Below, piece by piece: positions 43,415-54,637 of a stretch of DNA of 64,000 nt. The stretch's first letter is position 1, and each line of letters opens with the position of its first letter. A program made the translations under genes and the position numbers. The notes under the pieces were generated by a model. The model was not told the DNA's origin, made no database searches, and worked only from the letters and a program-made list of their open reading frames with translations. The stretch comes from Ambrosia x helenae (taxonomy: Eukaryota > Streptophyta > Magnoliopsida > Asterales > Asteraceae): positions 4,284,001-4,348,000 of the forward strand of contig CM061231.1 in assembly GCA_030844895.1 (NCBI GenBank), read 5' to 3'.

Positions 43415-45497
43415 TGTCACACCCCAACCGATGGCGGAATACATCGGGGCGAGACTTGTAGATTGTTCAAAAACTTCATGACACTAGAATTTGTGACAAT
43501 ATGATTTAAAGATAAAATTTCATTCATAGCATAATCATCGTCTAAAAAGATAATAGAATACAAATTGTTTTCATGAAAAGAGAAATACGACATCAAAATA
43601 TAGAACTTAAACTAGCGTGAGTTTCTAGTCCAATCCTAAGTAGATTTCTTGAATAAACCTGCATTAAACATTTCCTGCAACATGTATAAAATATCCGTCA
43701 ACACATAAAGCATTGGTGAGCATACTAGTTTTAGTTTACATACATAGTATTTTATAATGGTCTACTCAAATCTCATACTATAGCATTGCACATACCTATC
43801 ATACAAAAGACATAACTCAAACCCGCGAGTACCACAGCGTATACCTAACATATTCATGCTAGGCCATTTAAATCTTAACAATGACCCATAAAAGGGGTGG
43901 TGTGCTAGTCCTATAGCGCTATACATGTTAAGTGGGCTAATAATAGTTAATGATTTATGTCTAAGTATCTAAGAATCATAAGCATGGCAAGTAGCATATA
44001 AGTATGTTTATAAGATTGAGCATGTGTGTTTATGAAAGCATTAGTGTGTTTTGCATATGATACATGTTTACACCCCAAAAGTGATAAAGAGTAAAAAGGG
44101 GACAAGTATGAACTCACCTTTGGGTGCGTTTAGTAAGGTTCCAAAGACGAGTCTTGGGAGGTTAGTTCCTTAGCCTTGGTTAACTAGAATTAGAGAATGA
44201 AGGGTCTTAGGTTCGAGTTTAGATTATAGATTCACGAGAGTCATGCAAGCCTTTTAGGTTCTGAATTGTTTTTATGTCCTAAGAAAGTTTGTTGTGAAGG
44301 AACCAACCAAGTCTACTAACAAGCTAATGTTAGGAGGATTTGAGCTATGGTATTGGGTGACAAAGGAGAATCAAGACTCATCCAAATCAGTCCCCAAACT
44401 TTACTTAAACATCTTAGCTATACTATATAATAATATAAACATATACTTTCAAGTTTCTATCTTACTAGCTTATTATTAATCTTTGGAAGGTTTGTGGTTG
44501 CACCCTACCTTACCAACTCTCTTTACCCTTCTTGTGCTACGGATTTATCCACACTAGAAAGGGGAAATCCCGTGTCCAAAACCCACGTTTATACCATAAG
44601 CGAAGTGGTTATGACATGAACCTATCAAATGGATTCACATTCCTAACTTTATACCATCCGAATTATCTATGATGGTTTTGTGCTTGGTCTAACTTAATAT
44701 CATGACCATCCAGATTACCCTTAAGGAAATTTGTGCTTTGGGACCTCTTTTAGGTGCTCTACCCTTATCACACTTCTGTGGATAAACATGGGGAAGATCC
44801 TAGAGGGTTCTCCAAGAAAAGAGAAGGAAAAACTGAAAAGAAAGAAAGTTTGAGGTTGGAAAACGTACTGATGTGTTATCAGGAAGTTTGCTCAAAACTT
44901 TGAGGATTAGAGAGTGATTTTAGAGAGATTATGGATTAACAAGAGGTTAATGGGTGGAGAGGAGTGGTATTTATAAGTGGAGTGAGTTGGTGGAGCATTT
45001 AAGGGAGTAACTAGGGTGGTTGGGAGGTGTTTAGGTGAGATAAATGGGTGTAATTACGAGTTGGTTCAAATGCTGCCAGAAAGGTCTCGTCGTGCTACGT
45101 GACGGGAAATCAGAATCTGGTCACGCGACGCGACCAGGTGTTTAGGCCCAAAAAATGTTTTTTGGTTGGGCTTGGCCCAACAGACTTGGTTTTGGACGTG
45201 TTTTTGGGTTAAAACTTAAGGTTTAAGCCCATTTTGACATGTTTTTGGATTGGGCTTGATTCCTAACTCGTACGGGTTCATTTATGCTTCGGTTTCGTAT
45301 TAGAGTCTCGTTTTTAAGCGTAACGTGTAAAGTTTGCGTAAATAGAATACATAGAATGATTGAAATAGATTAAAAGTTAAATGCAATTGACAAAATATTC
45401 TTCCATTGATCATAAGCTCGGGAGTACAAGGGTACAAAATGAAAGATACAAGAGTACAAGGACTAGAATTGAAAATACGAAAAGTACAGATGTTACA
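43415..45497 (-). mobile_element. LTR of a second related element (2.08 kb)
   Basis: On the minus strand it starts TGTAACATCTGTAC (45497) and ends CATCGGTTGGGGTGTGACA (43415), followed by the primer-binding site. A minus-strand TATA box (TTATAAATA) lies at 44968-44976. Ends and leader resemble those of the 48.8-62.6 kb array but the body differs. This is the 5' LTR of a truncated element. Its 3' LTR is not in place. Confidence 0.75.
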
Positions 45498-46190
45498 ATT
45501 GTGTCGTGTTTAAAACGTTGAGCAACTATCGTTTTAAATTATAAATTTAAAACTTGTAAGTGTCTTTTTGTTTTTTTCTAACTTGATCGTCTTTTCATTA
45601 AAGCTTTTGGCATTTCCCCCGCGACTTTGCCCTTTTTGAAAAGAAGTCTAATTTTCTTAAGCACTCACACGACACCAAACACAAACGGACATATATTAAC
45701 TTTCGAATAAGGTATAATTTGCAGGCATTAAAACATAAGCTAGATCCAACCAAAATATAACTTAATTATCCAAATATACTTAGTAATTAACATAATATTG
45801 GTAAAAATAAGTAGTGTGTCAAAAAACTAAGTTTGCATCGGAGTTGAATAGAAGAAGGCGGTGGAGGAGCATAGCGGAGGTTTATTGATCTCATAGTCAT
45901 ATATTTACATCATATATATTATTTTTTTTATTTGGGTAAGATATATAAAAATAAAAGAAAATAAAAATTTTTTAAATTATAAACCATATTAAACTATCGG
46001 ACATAAGTGAACACGTTACCAAACGTTCACGAACGTAAATGAACGAATGCGGCCTCTGTTCATGTTCGTTCGTTTAACTAAACAAACAAAATTGTTTGTT
46101 TGTGTTCATTCATTTACTAAACGAAATAGATAACTTACAATAAGTTGAATGAAATCATATGAAACTTGAACAAAGTGTAAATAAACATTG
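45498..46190. other. No gene; short-word repeat at 45995-46130
   Basis: AT-rich. 45995-46130 is made of iterated GTTCGTTCGTTT/AACGAACG words, another short-word element without definable ends. Confidence 0.4.
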
Positions 46191-46194
46191 TTTC

Positions 46195-48060
46195 TTACTT
46201 TGGTGTGATGGATGTACATTCACACTCGCATTTAGGACAAACCAAAGCAGTAACAAGCAAATTCAGAATTTCTTTAGAAAGTTTTGCAGCATGTTTTAAA
46301 TACTCTGATTTAGTTTGCACCTTTCTGAAACATTTCCTACATGCAACATAAAACCAACCAAAGCCTTCCTGAACAATATTTATAGTTGCAACTATGACAC
46401 AAGAATTTCCTGCAATACAATAATATATTCAATATTGTTTTCATTTAGATATAAAAAGCAAAATCGATGTAACAAGCTAAAGAAGAAATATGAAAGCTGT
46501 AAAAAAAAATATTGAAACCCTGTCTATCTCGCTAAGCTCGTCAACGTGTTTCTTTTGCACTATAACAATGAATTCTTGATGCAATGGGTAAACAGACTGG
46601 AGGAAAGTAGTGTTTGAGAAGTAGAACTAGATTCTTGTGCTTGTTTCTTAAAAAGACTAAAAAAGGTAAACAGAATTAGTATCTAAAATGACCTACAAGC
46701 CTAAAAATATGTCAAATATAAATTTAAAACATTGTCGCTTTGTATTGTAAATTGTTCTAAATATTGTGCCTCCTCCTTAGCTGGTTAACTTCATTTCTTC
46801 ATTGAGAAAGAGCCGAGGTCCATACTTGTCGTTGTGTACGGTAATTTGTTCTAAATATAACAATATATACATATATTTAGTGACTTCATTTGACATTAAC
46901 CATTATTTTATAAAACCATAAGTCTAAGAGAAATTATCTTTCCAGTCCTTAACTTTCCCATACTGTATAACAACCATCACATGCTCAGTAGCCATGTTAT
47001 TAGAAATGAGGTTCTTAAACGGTATTGCATAATCATTCCACATGGTACATTGTAAAATGGTACCTCTACATGCAAACAATATATTTATGGTTGTAAATAC
47101 ATATACAAAAAGGGAAACTCAAGATTTGATATGCAACATTTATTACATCACTAAATGAGGTAGAACTCCAAAATAATACAGTATTTGAGGAATATATTCT
47201 TGATTTCATTTATTACACCACTTCATTAATTCTTGCCATTTATTACACAAATGATTGTAGTGTATTAACTTTTGGAAACATAAAAATAAACAAAATCTAT
47301 AACAATATAAAGCAATACTTACTCCAAATCTTGAAGATCCAAGTTCATCCGTTTGGTTTCTTTCGGAGCTTGTCCAAACACATCCAAATCACCACACCAA
47401 ATCACACTACCAGCAACATCTGTAACAAAAATAAAAAATACAACTCTATCAAAAATATACAAAGTAAAGCACCAAAAACTTCAGTAAACTGTTTTTTGAA
47501 CTTTATTGTAACATAAAGAAGGAATAATAGACCAACCAACAGTCAATAGTTCATTTGCTTCTTCATTCAGAATATCTTTAAAATGAATGAACCTGAACCC
47601 ATACTCAAGACCTTCCCATCCATCAACATGCCTGACAGTGGTACAACGATAAAAATGATTTTAAAATCATGCGCAACAACACTGTAGGGGTCCCTGTTTT
47701 TACCAACCCCGAATTTGGACAGAACAACAACATCTTCATGAACTTGACTGTCAAAAACTTGCACCAAATAAGTGAAATAACCTTTAATACAAGCTTGAAT
47801 CTTATCATCCTTAAAATAACCATAAACAAAAGATCGAGATGAATCACAACAACTTTCATATCATACACATATAACCATATGATATGATTAAGATAAGAGA
47901 ACACCATTAACCTCAAACAAAATATATAAACATAAAAATCACAGTTACGGCGTTACCTTCTCATCGTTCAATATGAGCTCCATCTTAAAATTTTGATTCC
48001 ATTTCCATAAGCCTCGTCCCTTCATATTTCACATATCTTTGGCTGGGTTCAGATCACAAA
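46195..48060 (-). pseudogene. RPA70-like (replication protein A large subunit) pseudogene
   Basis: Relic of a plant RPA1/RPA70-like gene, whose products bind single-stranded DNA through OB folds. Minus-strand exon pieces in order: up to 47957, DLNPAKDM then a stop, KGRGLWKWNQNFKMELILND; 47809 to about 47540, IQACIKGYFTYLVQVFD, VHEDVVVLSKFGVGKNRD, then after a one-base shift CTTVRHVDGWEGLEYGFRF; 47419-47323, DVAGSVIWCGDLDVFGQAPK and KRMNLDLQDLE; 47065 to about 46930, GTILQCTMWNDYAIPF and EHVMVVIQYGKVKDWKD; 46409 to about 46195, CVIVATINIVQEGFGWFYVA, then CRKCFRKV and CPKCECECTSIT, the C-terminal four-cysteine zinc finger. Several splice sites survive. A TGA replaces the conserved W of the first OB fold and a frameshift breaks the second exon. 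RPA-like genes of this kind are often carried by plant Helitrons, but no Rep/helicase is seen here. Confidence 0.8.
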
Positions 48061-48350
48061 TAAAACTAAGATTATCGTTCTTAAGAGGGAAGCTCAATTA
48101 TTGGTCTGAACATATGTTCGTTACCCGAGATCAACAAACAGATGTTGTTGACCTCAACAGCGTTACATTAATGAATGGCCCACATATTTTTCAGAATATT
48201 TTAAGCTGATAAATAACATTATTTTTCGCACCACACAAACATTGTTGGCCTATCTCTATGCTTGAAAACTCAGCTTTCTTATGTTATTCACAACTTTCCT
48301 ATTATAGTAAGTATAGATAGATATAGATAATAACAACAATAATACACCAA
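48061..48350. other. No gene seen
   Basis: Possibly the decayed upstream part of the RPA-like gene. Confidence 0.3.
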
Positions 48351-48351
48351 A

Positions 48352-48352
48352 C

Positions 48353-48409
<57 letters not shown>
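48352..48409. repeat. (AAT)n microsatellite
   Basis: About 19 uninterrupted AAT units. Confidence 0.95.
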
Positions 48410-48522
48410 GTGTTTTAGATTCCCCGTGCTTTGTTGTGGGACGCTTGTTTCATTAAAGTTTTGATGGATATTAAATAACTGTTGTTTGTATAAACTAATC
48501 TAGAAAAACTTCTTTTAGGTCA

Positions 48523-48660
48523 TCGTTACCAATGCGTTGTCGTGGGACGCGGTTGCACAAGTGCGTTTCCATGAGACCTTTGAACTTTGTATGTATCGAA
48601 ATAGAAAGGCTAAGGATATTGAATGAATGCTTCATTGCTAGCATAACTCCATTTTAAGTG
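48523..48660 (+). repeat. Dispersed repeat, copy left of the array
   Basis: Shares ACCAATGC-TTG, GACGCGGTT, TTTGAACT, TATCGAAAT-GAAAGG and GCTA-TATAACTTCATTTT-like blocks in the same order with 62745-62875, on the other side of the array. Confidence 0.55.
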
Positions 48661-49011
48661 TTGGGTCTGCTGACCTGAAGAAGAACAGATGATTGAAAAG
48701 CCAAAATATACTAACAGTTTATCCATATAAATAAACAGCATTTACAACATACTCCTCCCAAAAGACTGTTGCAAATTTCTCTCGAAAATATATATTGGTT
48801 ATGTCATATGAAAACAAAAGGGTTACATTTGTCCTTTAAAATATGCAGTACAAGTTTGCGAAATGCAAAATGAAACCATTTCATGAACTATGTATAATTC
48901 TAATGTGCTTAAAAGACCATGATTTAAAATGACGTGAATGATAGGATTAAAGTATGTAATAGATTACCAACATTTAAGAAAATTCATAATCAACGAGATG
49001 TAGAAATAGAT

Positions 49012-49257
49012 CCTTGAGATGTGGATTTCACTCCTAACTCAAAGATGTATTTCAAAATTGAAAAACTATGGTGGAGTGAAACCAGTCACTAAGTTAAGGA
49101 TATCACTCCCAGCTTAGTGATTAAGTTTCTTTTTGGAGGAAATACTCTTTGAGGTGTGGATATCACTCCTATCCCAAAGATATATTCCAAAGATATATAG
49201 CATATAGAGGAGTGAAACTAATCACCAAGGTATAGATGTCACTCCTATCTTGGTGAT
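49012..49257 (-). ncRNA. Four-hairpin leader cluster, copy 1
   Basis: Four stem-loops follow each other at 49012-49044 (CTTGAG/CTCAAAG), 49086-49120 (TCACTAAG/CTTAGTGA), 49147-49179 (CTTTGAGG/CCCAAAG) and 49221-49257 (ATCACCAAG/CTTGGTGAT). The stems differ, but on the minus strand the loops share GGGAGTGATATCC or close variants. They lie 214-459 bases downstream of the LTR in the predicted transcript. I call them a candidate structured RNA region of the element. The function is unknown. Confidence 0.6.
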
Positions 49258-49455
49258 ATCGTTTCGTTTGTGAAATACGAGTGTGTTCTTTCCTAAGCAA
49301 AATACCGAAAGAATAACGAGAAAGTATCATAGCAAAAATACCTAGAAAGAAAATATAAGAATAAAGAGGAATATACACGAGAGGACTCGTGAAAATAAGC
49401 TTAGTTATAGACTAGGCTAAAAGGCATTCTAATAACCTAATTCCCTATAACCATG

Positions 49456-49468
49456 GCTCTGATACCAA
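49456..49468 (-). promoter_or_regulatory. Primer-binding site, copy 1
   Basis: Minus strand TTGGTATCAGAGC, complementary to the 3' end of initiator tRNA-Met, two bases from the LTR end. Confidence 0.88.
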
Positions 49469-49470
49469 TC

Positions 49471-52224
49471 TGCAACACCCCAACCGATGGCGGAAACATC
49501 GAGGTGTCACGTAGTGACGATTGTTCAATAGCTCATGGACTAGAAATGTAAATTTACATTGATTAAATAGTTTATTACATTGAAAGGAAAATTACATAAT
49601 GCAATAATTCTAAAGCATCAAGTCTAACTAAAATACAATAAAGTCAAAGCTTAAATATAAATCCAAAAGCTTAAAAGAAGCGTCTCAAAATAACCTGAAA
49701 CATGTACGAAAATAGTATATGTCAATACAAATATGTATTGGTGAGCATACCCTGTTTGAATAAATATAGTAGGAAAAGTGTTTAGCAATTCATGTACGGT
49801 ACCATTTGCAATTATGTAATAAGTAGTATCAGTCAAAACCAAGCCTTGATGAATAATGACTAACACATGAATAACCAACTGAATAATGAATTAACAAGAC
49901 AATGACCAAGATTCTCTCAATAGAGTCTCAAGGGGGTATACCATAGTACTATTCATTGAAATGCTAGGCCGCAGAACGGTTAATGATTATGACTAAGCAT
50001 ACACACAAATTCACATAAAGCAAACACACATGAGAATTGCATTAAGTATAAGAATAACATTTGATAATAGTGTACATGAGTAGCCCCAAAATAGTAAAAC
50101 ATGAAAAGGGGAAAGATATACTCACCTTGATTGTGGTGGTGAACTTGTAAGAAATTAATCAATGAGAATCGATGAATTGTGCTTGAACCTATATTTTCAT
50201 TATCAAAATTTACGAACAATAATTCGACTATGTGATTCTTAACTCGTTGATTGTCCGGCGAGAGAGACCTTACGATTATTGACTAATTATTATAAATGGA
50301 TTAAAGTAGCACTCATTCCCTAAAGAGTTTAGGAGCCACACATTTAATTAGCATGCTAACATGAAGTTGTAACATGTACTAATATACTCATATAAATAAA
50401 AAACCACATATTTGAGTTGACCAATGACACTTTCTTTGACAAACGATATGTAACAGTAGCAAAAAGTTTTTGAGTTCTAGCTTGAATTCACATTGCAAAA
50501 CCTCTAACAAAAAAAGAAAAACAAAAAAAAAAAAAACTATACAGAAGATCCATATCTCTTTGATTTCTTAACTAACTAAAATATGAATAAACAAACATGA
50601 AAGTAAGAATAGTGAACAAAGCATATTATTATATCAAAATGCAGTTCTTTATTTTGGTTATAATTAGATTTTCTAATATAAGATCTGTAGTCGCCGGAAC
50701 AATCAAAACGAAAACAAAACTCGTATAATTATTTCTAAATCGGATGATAGTTTGATTATGGTACCTTGTCGACGTTCAATATTAGTTTAATCACCCACGT
50801 ATGTCTCATATGGCTGGTCACACGGAGGCGAAACGGGTTAAACTACAACCGTTTGGCGGCAATAACGCTTCTGCTTCGTGATTTAGTTTGTTGTGACATC
50901 GGCGACAACTAGTGAAATAGAGATGATGAGCGGAGTAAATCGAAAGGCTGTTTTGGTGGTGGTTGGTGTTCGTTGAAGGTGTTCGTCGGACATAAGCGGA
51001 GAAAGGGAAGGAACGGAGAAGAACCAGAAGACAAACCATATAACTTCGATTTGCAATGAAGGCATTGATAGATTGAAAGATAATTGAGCCTGAATCATAA
51101 GCGACCCAGGTCTGTGACGAGTAATCGTATCAATTGCGGATTATTGAATGAGTTTATAACGTCGGTTATTGGTTCTTTAATCAAGAAACGATGTGTATAT
51201 ATATAGAGGCACTTTGCGGTTTAATAGGCAATGAATTCGATTAATTTAGAAACAGCATATATATCCGAAAATTCAATACAGTCGTTTTGAATTCCATCTA
51301 AAAAAATTACAGCAAGTTATATAATCATATAATTTGTAATATGTATTTAAATGACAATCAAAATGACGGATAATTATTACTTTTAAATGAAAATTGAAAA
51401 CTCTAAAAAAATGCAACATCTCTTCATTAATTTGAGATAAATAGCATTATTGAGAAATGTTCGGATAGGTTCTAGGAAGTTTTATCAATCTAAAATATAA
51501 ATGTAGTACTTGTGAAAATAAAATTTTTAGTAATGAAGGTTAAAATAAAGCATTTACGTGATTCGAATTTATAACGTATTTCAACAGTTTAAATTAACGA
51601 GAAAAATATGTAATGTTACAGTAACGATGGTCAACTATAGTGGGTTGAAGGCGATGAAGGTGGTTGATGGCGTTGGACTCCCAGTGGGGTTGGTTGTTGT
51701 TTATTGGAATGGGTAAGTCAAGGAAGATGGTTCAAGAGCTAACATGTCAATTGGAGTTTGATTAGATTGAGTTTGCCATGGGGTTTTGGTACAGAAGGAT
51801 AGTGAAAGTGAAGGTGTGTAGAAATATGAAACAATAATATCTAACAAGAAGGACCCCAAATGATTTTAACCTTGAACTACTAAAGTGTCGGTTACCCCTA
51901 GTATTTTCTTTGATTGCCATTTAATGGTTGTAAATGATGGATGGTGGTTTCGAAAGACCAAGCAACTACGGTTTCATTGGTTTTAAATTTCTAGAGGTCA
52001 TTATGATTTTATAGCAAGGTTAAAGTGGTATAAATTATTATTAATATGGTTCATTCATTTGTATCATATTAAGAAAACATATTTATAGAGAGAAAAAAAA
52101 TACAACGATTTAGTATAACTCAAAATGTTATTAACTTGGGAAAAACGAAAGGACTGAATTAAAAACACTTAATTACAAGGACAAAAGTTATAATATTGAT
52201 AATTTAAAAGGGGCGGATGTCACA
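49471..52224 (-). mobile_element. LTR, array copy 1 (2,754 bp)
   Basis: On the minus strand it starts TGTGACATCCGCCCC and ends CATCGGTTGGGGTGTTGCA. It contains a minus-strand TATA box near 51200. The short open frames inside it (for example 49651-49878 and 50818-51039) recur in each copy only because the DNA is identical, and they show no protein features. Confidence 0.9.
51196..51206 (-). promoter_or_regulatory. LTR TATA box, copy 1
   Basis: CTATATATATA on the minus strand, about 1 kb inside the LTR, a plausible U3/R border. Repeated at 56361-56371 and 61527-61537. Confidence 0.6.
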
Positions 52225-52240
52225 GTCTCCCCTACTTTAA
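52225..52240 (-). promoter_or_regulatory. Polypurine tract, copy 1
   Basis: Minus strand TTAAAGTAGGGGAGAC immediately before the LTR start TGTGACATC. Also at 57391-57406. Confidence 0.85.
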
Positions 52241-52485
52241 AAAATTTCGTCTCGAAATTTCTGTCAAGTGGAGATTCCTATGTAACAGAAGGCGTTGTAA
52301 AAGTCAAGTAGGTTAAAAAAATTTCATCATTTATGATTTGACCAGATTTTAAACAGTTATCTAATATCCAAAGTAAAAGTTTTCAAAATTTTTGACAGAT
52401 GACTGAAAGTTAGAAAGTTGAGAGTTTAGATGAGAAAAGTTTTGTGAATGAGTAACGGATGAGGGGCAGAGGCACCAATGAAACA

Positions 52486-52500
52486 GTCTCCCCTACTTTA
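52486..52500 (-). promoter_or_regulatory. Second polypurine tract, copy 1
   Basis: Minus strand TAAAGTAGGGGAGAC, identical to the LTR-adjacent tract but 261 bases inside the interior. Repeated at 57652-57666. Confidence 0.75.
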
Positions 52501-54178
52501 GAAAAGTTTCTAACTGAACTTAATTAAGGACATGCAACTGAATTTCGACTAACAGAGAGTGTAAGAGCATACAAAGTTTAAGGTTTTCTGTAAAGGTGGT
52601 CAGCAAGGAAGGCTCCAAAGAAACTAATTGAAGCTTATGTAAAATGATCTTATCGAAAATGCTAGCTATTAGTCAACAATCTAATGAAGAGGTAGTAATG
52701 GGTAGGTTCTTGGTCAAACTCCTAGTTCGCTCCCGCAGTATCGTTTATGCTTATATATAGGGTGTACCGCAGCTGACCCACCACACTCCTGATACTTCGG
52801 ACTCGTACTGATTGTCTACCAATAGCCTAAATAGAATTACACACCACCCTCATGTACCTGTAAACCCATGATTGCGTTCCGGACCGTAATCATCGATTTA
52901 CCTTACACTTGGGTGTTATGCTTTTCCATAACCCTATCCTAAGTAATACCAGAAACAAATGCGTGCAATCAATATGTAATAGCCACTGTAATGAGTTAAT
53001 GTTCAATCATGACATGGTTAGAGGTCCTTCCCTTTCGAGTTTTCCCTTTAACCGTAATGAGAATAAAATGTAAGTATAAGACATGGTTAGAGGTTCTTCC
53101 CTTTCGGGTTCACCCTTAACCGGTAACTTTTGTTCACATCGTTGACTCTAAACACTCATATTGATAGACCCTGAGGTTTACACCGTTTCCCCTCGGATTG
53201 AAGAAATACTCTAATCCGAGTCGTACGTGGGCACCGGCTTAGATCTCATACGAGTTATCAACTAGTATGTTCGTTGGCCATGATGGTGAACAAAATAATG
53301 TAAAGTATAACAGGGTTTTGCTCAAAACAGGAAAGAAAATATGCATACCAAAATGCGTTCAAGTAAGCATATAAGTATAGTCATAAAATTCTGACTGAAA
53401 GAATAATATAAAATAAATCGAGTAAATCGCACAATTGCACAAAATGAAAGTAAACGAGTTGAATTTATGCAAATAGGCAATGTGAAAATAATCACAAATA
53501 ACGTGTCAGAAATAACTATGAATAAAAATGGTGCAAGATTAAAATAATGAAATTTATGGCAAATGAATGTGCACGGAACGAGTGTATAGCCTACTGGCAC
53601 GCGAGTTTAAAATCTAATAATTTTACATATATGCGTTATACTATAAAAGACATTTAACAACATTCTGATAAAAAGATGTCCATTCTTTTGTTAAACCAAA
53701 AGTTTTGCAACTGAAAAAGTATAAGTGTAAAAGGTAAATTTTCGCAGTTTACTCGACTTTGTGATATTGTTGAAAGAATAGTTAATGATGCATGAGAATA
53801 AATTTTTTTTTTTTTTTTGAAATCGAAGTGTGTTTTAGATTCAAAACGGGTTCATTTGCAAAATCTTCGTAACTACACGTTTTCATGTGTTTACGAGAAA
53901 TCGAGTTTGAAAAATGTTATAAAGCTTATTATTAGTTGCAAATTTCTCTCGAAAATATATATTGGTTATGTCATATGAAAACAAAAGGGTTACATTTGTC
54001 CTTTAAAATATGCAGTACAAGTTTGCGAAATGCAAAATGAAACCATTTCATGAACTATGTATAATTCTAATGTGCTTAAAAGACCATGATTTAAAATGAC
54101 GTGAATGATAGGATTAAAGTATGTAATAGATTACCAACATTTAAGAAAATTCATAATCAACGAGATGTAGAAATAGAT

Positions 54179-54424
54179 CCTTGAGATGTGGATTTCACTC
54201 CTAACTCAAAGATGTATTTCAAAATTGAAAAACTATGGTGGAGTGAAACCAGTCACTAAGTTAAGGATATCACTCCCAGCTTAGTGATTAAGTTTCTTTT
54301 TGGAGGAAATACTCTTTGAGGTGTGGATATCACTCCTATCCCAAAGATATATTCCAAAGATATATAGCATATAGAGGAGTGAAACTAATCACCAAGGTAT
54401 AGATGTCACTCCTATCTTGGTGAT
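54179..54424 (-). ncRNA. Four-hairpin leader cluster, copy 2
   Basis: Same four stem-loops as at 49012-49257, with no difference that I can see. Confidence 0.6.
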
Positions 54425-54622
54425 ATCGTTTCGTTTGTGAAATACGAGTGTGTTCTTTCCTAAGCAAAATACCGAAAGAATAACGAGAAAGTATCATAGC
54501 AAAAATACCTAGAAAGAAAATATAAGAATAAAGAGGAATATACACGAGAGGACTCGTGAAAATAAGCTTAGTTATAGACTAGGCTAAAAGGCATTCTAAT
54601 AACCTAATTCCCTATAACCATG

Positions 54623-54635
54623 GCTCTGATACCAA
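54623..54635 (-). promoter_or_regulatory. Primer-binding site, copy 2
   Basis: Minus strand TTGGTATCAGAGC next to the LTR end at 54638. Confidence 0.88.
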
Positions 54636-54637
54636 TC

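Larger units (their letters stand above)
48768..49470 (-). mobile_element. Truncated interior (leader) at the left end of the array
   Basis: First 703 bases of the interior on the minus strand, from the primer-binding site inward, cut at 48768. It includes all four leader hairpins. Confidence 0.88.
52225..54637 (-). mobile_element. Interior, array copy 1 (2,413 bp), non-coding
   Basis: Runs from the primer-binding site (54623-54635) to the polypurine tract (52225-52240). It holds the hairpin cluster at its start (54179-54424), a tandem pair TGGTTAGAGGT-CTTCCCTTTCG (53018 and 53084), and two polypurine tracts. No retroviral protein motif is present in any frame. Confidence 0.88.

Noticed and set aside
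48352..48409. CRISPR-like or regulatory repeat array
   Set aside because: Plain AAT microsatellite. The window is plant nuclear DNA and has no spacer-repeat structure.
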